DNA from: Vicinamibacteria bacterium
GTDB lineage: Bacteria > Acidobacteriota > Vicinamibacteria > Vicinamibacterales > UBA2999
Direction: 5' to 3'
Assembly (NCBI GenBank): GCA_025938035.1
Contig: JAICQE010000011.1
Coordinates: 1 to 46,022 of the forward strand
DNA length: 46,022 nt
Each line of letters opens with the position of its first letter. Within the stretch, counting starts at the first letter, position 1. The translations under genes and the position numbers were made by a program. This document shows, piece after piece, positions 42,446 to 46,022 of the stretch. Below the pieces are notes generated by a model, which saw nothing but the letters and a program-made list of their open reading frames with translations, searched no databases and had not been told where the DNA came from.

Positions 42446-43702
42446 ATGCTGAAGCTCCTCGTCGGCGCGGTGGCAGGCTGCGCGCTTCTCGCCGCGACCC
42501 CATTCATCGGCCCGATTCGATCCGGCGCACTGCTGCTGCTGTGGCCCGCGCCCATGACGCCGCAGCCGCACGATCTGGATCCGGAGTACCAGCCGCTGCA
42601 CAAGGGCTATATCAGTCTCAGCACCGGGCTGTACTTCCGCGAGGACGAAGACCTGATCGTCCGCGGGACGCCGACGCTGTTCCTGCGGCGAACCTATCGC
42701 TCTGGGTTCAACGTCCAGCGGGAGTTCGGCATCGGCACCACCCATAACGGCGGGCTCGCTCTGGAAGGCGATCCGGATCGCTTTCAGTGGGCGCAGATCG
42801 TCGTGCCGGATACCGCGCCCGTCCGATTCGAACGGATATCGCCCGGCACGTCCTACGCCAACGCGCTGTTCGAACACCGCAGCTCGCCGTCGGCGTGGCA
42901 GGGCGCACGGCTTGGTTGGACCGGGACCGGGTGGGCCGTCCGGCGCCGTGACGGGACGGTGATGATGTTTCAGGGCTGCGGCTACGGTGACGCGCCGGTC
43001 TGCTGGATCCTGTGGGAACGCGACGAAGACGGCCATCGCATCGACTACAAACGGGATGGCAAGGGCCGGCTGATGCGCATCGAGGCGTCGCCGGATCGCT
43101 TCATCGCGTTCGACTACGACGGCAAGGATCGGATCCGCCGCGCTTATGCGAGCGACGGCGAGGAAGTGCGATACGAATACGACGAGCGCGGCCGCATCGC
43201 CCGCTCGGTCGGCAGCGCCGGCACGGACAATTCTTACAAATACACCGACGGCGACGAAATGACGGTCATCGACACCGCCGACATGCTGATCGAGAACACC
43301 TATGACGAGAGCGGCCGGGTCACCAGGCAAGTCAACACGTATCCGAACGACGCGTATGAGCCGTACTGGTTCGCGTTCGCGTACAAGGCCGTTGACGGGC
43401 GTGTCGTGCAGTCCGAGACGCAACGCGCCGACACGACCTGGAGTCGAAACTCGTACGCCAACGGCTATACCGTCGAGGAGAGCTGGGGCGCTGAGGGCTA
43501 CCAGCCGCTGACATTCAAATACGAACGTGACGGCGTGACGAACAACATTACGTCGGTGGCACTGACCTGTCCTGATCGCCGGGGGCGGCCGATCACACAT
43601 CCAGCGGCCAACGTTCAGCCGGACAGCGAAGAGTGGACGAAGTGGGATCTGGTCCGGACGCTCTGCACGTGGCGGCGTCAGCGGTGGCTTCAACCGAAGT
43701 AG
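42446..43702 (+). CDS. Orphan RHS/YD-repeat-like exported protein
   Basis: Protein of 418 residues from ATG 42446 (MLKLLVGAVAGCALLAATPF); the frame is open further upstream but this start gives a signal peptide. It opens with YISLSTGLYFREDEDLIVRGT and TLFLRRTYRSGFN, the DUF6531-like start of RHS proteins. YD repeats follow (IDYKRDGKGRLMRIEASPD, IAFDYDGKDRIRRAYASDG, VRYEYDERGRIARSVG, NTYDESGRVTRQVNTYP). It is much shorter than a typical RHS toxin and has no C-terminal toxin domain or immunity gene. A small shell protein or a trimmed relic are both possible. Confidence 0.78.
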   Translation: MLKLLVGAVAGCALLAATPFIGPIRSGALLLLWPAPMTPQPHDLDPEYQPLHKGYISLSTGLYFREDEDLIVRGTPTLFLRRTYRSGFNVQREFGIGTTHNGGLALEGDPDRFQWAQIVVPDTAPVRFERISPGTSYANALFEHRSSPSAWQGARLGWTGTGWAVRRRDGTVMMFQGCGYGDAPVCWILWERDEDGHRIDYKRDGKGRLMRIEASPDRFIAFDYDGKDRIRRAYASDGEEVRYEYDERGRIARSVGSAGTDNSYKYTDGDEMTVIDTADMLIENTYDESGRVTRQVNTYPNDAYEPYWFAFAYKAVDGRVVQSETQRADTTWSRNSYANGYTVEESWGAEGYQPLTFKYERDGVTNNITSVALTCPDRRGRPITHPAANVQPDSEEWTKWDLVRTLCTWRRQRWLQPK

Positions 43703-43770
43703 CTCAACTCGATCGCTTCCTGTTCGACTACCATCCGCAACGGAACAGCGAAGATCCGGAAACTGACGCT

Positions 43771-44634
43771 CTAACGACTGCGCCGTTTGAGTTCTTCGGT
43801 GATCGTCCACAGGTGCAGGTCGTATACGCCGTCGTCACTGGATACCGAGATGGTCCTGTCGGGTTTCCAGTCTCCCATCGTGAACCGGTGCGACACGATG
43901 CGCGATCCGACCTTCAGCTCACGCCACAGAACGGGCCTGATCAGCATGTCGAAGTGGTCGCCCATGTAGAGAAACACCACCGAGACATCTGAGAGGTTCT
44001 TGACGTCGAGGGCGTCGCCTTCCCGGACATCGATTCTGTTCGCGAAACCAGCGGTCTCGACGTTTGCCTTTGACTCACGAGCCCGCTCCGGATCGATGTC
44101 CACGCAGATGCCGCGGCGCGCGCCCGCACGGATGGCTGCAATGGTGATCCGCGCGTCCCCACAGCCCGGCTCGTAGATCACGTCGCTCTCGCGAACCGCG
44201 GCAAGCTGGACCATCGCCGCCGCGACGTCGGGCGGAGTCGGCACGTAAATGACGCGAACGCGGTCCGCCGGATCGTCCACCGTGAGATCGACGCGCACCG
44301 CCTCGCCCGCCCGGAACGTGACGACCTTGGTGCGGGTCATCTTCGTGTAGGTGTTCGGCTCCCAGGTGACGCTCACGGTGTATTTGTGCGTCCCCTCCGC
44401 GATCAACCCCGTATCGAACGTTCTGGACATGCCGGAGCCTGGAACCGCGGCGCCGTTGACCGTCAGCTCCGCATCCTCAGCGGGCACGGTGATGGCAACG
44501 CGTGAGGCGACGCGCCGTGCAGTTGCCTGGCGGGCCGCGGCATCGAGGGGCGGCGCCGCGGCCGGAGCGATGCTGCCGGCCGTGACAAAACTCACGATCA
44601 GAACGAAGCTCGAGGCGAACGTGCGGAGCGGCAT
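43771..44634 (-). CDS. Exported SAM-dependent methyltransferase with an N-terminal beta domain
   Basis: Protein of 287 residues. ATG 44634 (MPLRTFASSFVLIVSFVTAG) follows GAGGA. A signal peptide leads to a TIGR03000/PEGA-like beta domain of about 75 residues (ITVPAEDAELTVNGAAVPG, HKYTVSVTWEPNTYTKMTR). The second half is a class I methyltransferase with motif I YEPGCGDARITIAAIRAGA, the acidic end VDIDP, and REGDALDVKNLSDVSVVFLY. Export of a SAM-dependent enzyme is unusual because SAM is cytoplasmic. It may be an unusual fusion or a protein that methylates its own exit partner. Convergent with the RHS-like gene. Confidence 0.8.
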   Translation of the reverse strand: MPLRTFASSFVLIVSFVTAGSIAPAAAPPLDAAARQATARRVASRVAITVPAEDAELTVNGAAVPGSGMSRTFDTGLIAEGTHKYTVSVTWEPNTYTKMTRTKVVTFRAGEAVRVDLTVDDPADRVRVIYVPTPPDVAAAMVQLAAVRESDVIYEPGCGDARITIAAIRAGARRGICVDIDPERARESKANVETAGFANRIDVREGDALDVKNLSDVSVVFLYMGDHFDMLIRPVLWRELKVGSRIVSHRFTMGDWKPDRTISVSSDDGVYDLHLWTITEELKRRSR

Positions 44635-44810
44635 ATGGTTCCTCATGACAGCCAGATCATACGGTCACCGGTGCCATCACGTCGCGCCATGAGAATCGTG
44701 CGGTTCACCTTGGGCGGTCTGCATCACCGCAAGCCTTGCGATGGCGCTTCGGGCCGAACAGGCTCCCGCCTTCGCCCTGGGGCACGCGCCGTCCGCCCGG
44801 AAGGCGACCC

Positions 44811-45209
44811 TTACGGCTTTCGGACCTCCAGCTCGTCGATCACGCGGCTGATCCCTTCAGTGTCGCGAGCCAGCTGCAGCGCGCGCTTCCGCTCGTCCGC
44901 GGACGCGACGACGCCGCTCAACGTTGCCACACCGTTCGATGTGTCGACGTTGATGGCGCGCGCCTTCACGTGATCGTCGAGGGCCATCTTCGACTTGATT
45001 TTCGCGGTGAGACGGGCGTCGGTCACCCGGTCGCCGAGCTTGTCCGCCGTGTCGCTGGCCAACTCGCCGGCTTTCCGCTTGGCCGCCTCCGTGGCCAGCT
45101 CGGCCGCCTTTCCTCGAAGCGACAGGCCGTTGTCGGACCAATAGGCATAAGCCGCCACGCCAGCGACCCCAACCACCGTGAGCAACAGAAGTCTGCGGAT
45201 CAGACGCAT
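44811..45209 (-). CDS. BON domain protein
   Basis: Protein of 132 residues, ATG 45209 (MRLIRRLLLLTVVGVAGVAA). A signal anchor (residues 4-24) is followed by a helical stretch (GKAAELATEAAKRKAGELAS) and a BON domain, TDARLTAKIKSKMALDDHV, INVDTSNGVATLSGVVAS, RALQLARDTEGISRVIDELEV. BON domains bind membranes or phospholipids and are often induced by osmotic stress. It stands alone downstream of a family A repeat. Confidence 0.9.
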   Translation of the reverse strand: MRLIRRLLLLTVVGVAGVAAYAYWSDNGLSLRGKAAELATEAAKRKAGELASDTADKLGDRVTDARLTAKIKSKMALDDHVKARAINVDTSNGVATLSGVVASADERKRALQLARDTEGISRVIDELEVRKP

Positions 45210-45324
45210 GGAATGCCTTCCTCCCGATCCGGGAATACGACGGGCCTCCGTCCGCGGTTCGCTCGTGCCCCTGATCCCTGAGGCCCGAGCCCCGATTCCT
45301 GCTATCGCATTCTTCAAATGCGCC

Positions 45325-45407
45325 TAGCGCGGATGTCGTGGGGCGAGCCTTGCAGGCTCGCCTCGCGAACCCGCAGGGTTCGCGCCACGGACGTGAAATC
45401 CGCGCTA
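45325..45407. repeat. Family A repeat, copy A6, best preserved
   Basis: Outer arms TAGCGCGGAT (45325-45334) and ATCCGCGCTA (45398-45407) are exact inverted repeats. Inside lie a second outer stem GTCGTGG/CCACGGAC and two hairpins, GGCGAGCC-ttgca-GGCTCGCC and GCGAACCC-gca-GGGTTCGC. The right arm contains the TAG stop codon of the DUF4159 gene. Confidence 0.9.
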
Positions 45408-46022
45408 GTGAGTCATCTCGTAGACCAGGTAATTCACGCCGAGGCGATAGGCGTCGGCCGTCGGCGCGTCCCCGTACAACCCTTCAGCCGACCACTCCCA
45501 GTAGTCGCCGATGTCGTTGTTGAAGTTGGCGATTGCCATCATGCGGCCGGAGGTGGAATTGTCGTCGAACAGTCCGTAGAACACCGGCTCGATCCCGCGC
45601 AGCATCGGGTGCGGAACGTTGAGCGTGCGAAGGCTGAAAAAGGACTGGAAGATCGGGTGGCTTACGTCGAGCTGAATGAACTCGTGATCGGGCAGCACGA
45701 CTCGCATCTGCCGGACCAGATTGCGCCATTCCGGCTCCCCGTCGAAGTCATCGAAGATGATGAAGCCGCCCTTCAGCAGATACTTGCGCAGGTTCGTCGC
45801 CTCCGCGTCGTCGGTCGTCCAGCCGCCGGGCTCGGACAGGTAGATAACCGGGTTCTGGAAGATGCGCGGGTCGTCGAGATCGAGGATGTTCGAGCCGTTC
45901 AGATTCACCCGCATATGGGTCATGTAGTCGAGAATCGCCGCAAAGTTTCGATCGGCCTGCGGGTAGTCGTGCTCCCACCCGAAGTTCCCTCCGGTCCTGG
46001 TTCCATAGCGGATGCGCGTGAA
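45405..46022 (-). CDS. DUF4159 protein (5' end cut by window)
   Basis: The last 205 residues of a DUF4159 protein; the start lies beyond the right edge. The visible part opens RIRYGTRTGGNFGWEHDYPQ and reads NFAAILDYMTHMRVNLNGSN, NPVIYLSEPGGWTTDDAEAT and RKYLLKGGFIIFDDFDGEPE. The pattern of the family (a DNxxFD-like acidic site after GG.I) is clear. Near the end come PMLRGIEPVFYGLFDDNSTS and YRLGVNYLVYEMTH. DUF4159 proteins are exported and often encoded with MoxR and vWA genes, but none are visible here. The TAG stop lies in a family A repeat. Confidence 0.9.
   Translation of the reverse strand, partial: FTRIRYGTRTGGNFGWEHDYPQADRNFAAILDYMTHMRVNLNGSNILDLDDPRIFQNPVIYLSEPGGWTTDDAEATNLRKYLLKGGFIIFDDFDGEPEWRNLVRQMRVVLPDHEFIQLDVSHPIFQSFFSLRTLNVPHPMLRGIEPVFYGLFDDNSTSGRMMAIANFNNDIGDYWEWSAEGLYGDAPTADAYRLGVNYLVYEMTH

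Overview
This window looks like chromosomal DNA of an Acidobacteriota bacterium, probably class Vicinamibacteria. The reasons are high GC, two TIGR03435/DUF3738 exported proteins (a family concentrated in Acidobacteria), a DUF1592-DUF1552 pair, many exported S9, S41, MBL and ankyrin proteins, and an unusual load of short repeats inside and between genes. I see no phage, no transposase and no CRISPR array. Both ends cut through genes: an Lhr-type helicase on the left and a DUF4159 protein on the right.

Layout. 1-3658 (-): lhr helicase carrying two in-frame 93-bp repeats. 3716-8732: exported TIGR03435 protein, two exported proteins sharing a WEGxxLVVET-type motif, an amidohydrolase and a small exported protein. 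8736-18874 (-): a tightly packed six-gene run, transcribed MBL-fold hydrolase, S9A peptidase, DUF1592/1588 di-haem protein, DUF1552 protein, ankyrin protein, S41 lipoprotein. 19011-23039: membrane Ser/Thr kinase divergent from an S9 peptidase. 23041-24347: gene debris (tatC 3' end, tRNA-Lys 3' half, lspA 3' end) around one small intact membrane-protein gene. 24348-29707: TIGR03435 gene divergent from blaI-M56-radical SAM-exported protein, with a promoter and duplicated operator-like boxes between them. 29711-32687: secreted proteasome-like Ntn hydrolase, NTF2-like protein, small winged-helix protein, acyltransferase. 33051-36542: small stress-type proteins, SYLF protein, ECF sigma/anti-sigma/exported target. 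36718-46022: VOC protein, ankyrin protein, second small winged-helix protein, broken beta-lactamase, M48 protease, orphan RHS-like protein, exported methyltransferase, BON protein, DUF4159 protein.

The most interesting signal is the repeats. Family A (six copies) is a modular element of two hairpins closed by an outer CGTGG/CCACG stem. The stems differ between copies with mostly compensating changes, and two copies sit in the same phase inside lhr. Family B is a palindrome of about 20 bp (core GTCCGCCTTCAGGCGGAC) found in five coding sequences, read in three different frames, plus a tandem pair between genes. Families C, D and E are low-complexity arrays built on AAGT/ACTT, TTCTG and GGCCTA words. 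Repeats supply the stop codons of five genes and the leader or signal-peptide sequence of two. Other points worth checking are the secreted proteasome-like protein with a Thr1/Asp17/Lys32 pattern, the BlaI-M56 unit with a separately encoded DUF3738 protein, and several TANNAT-N6/7-start arrangements that suggest leaderless transcripts.
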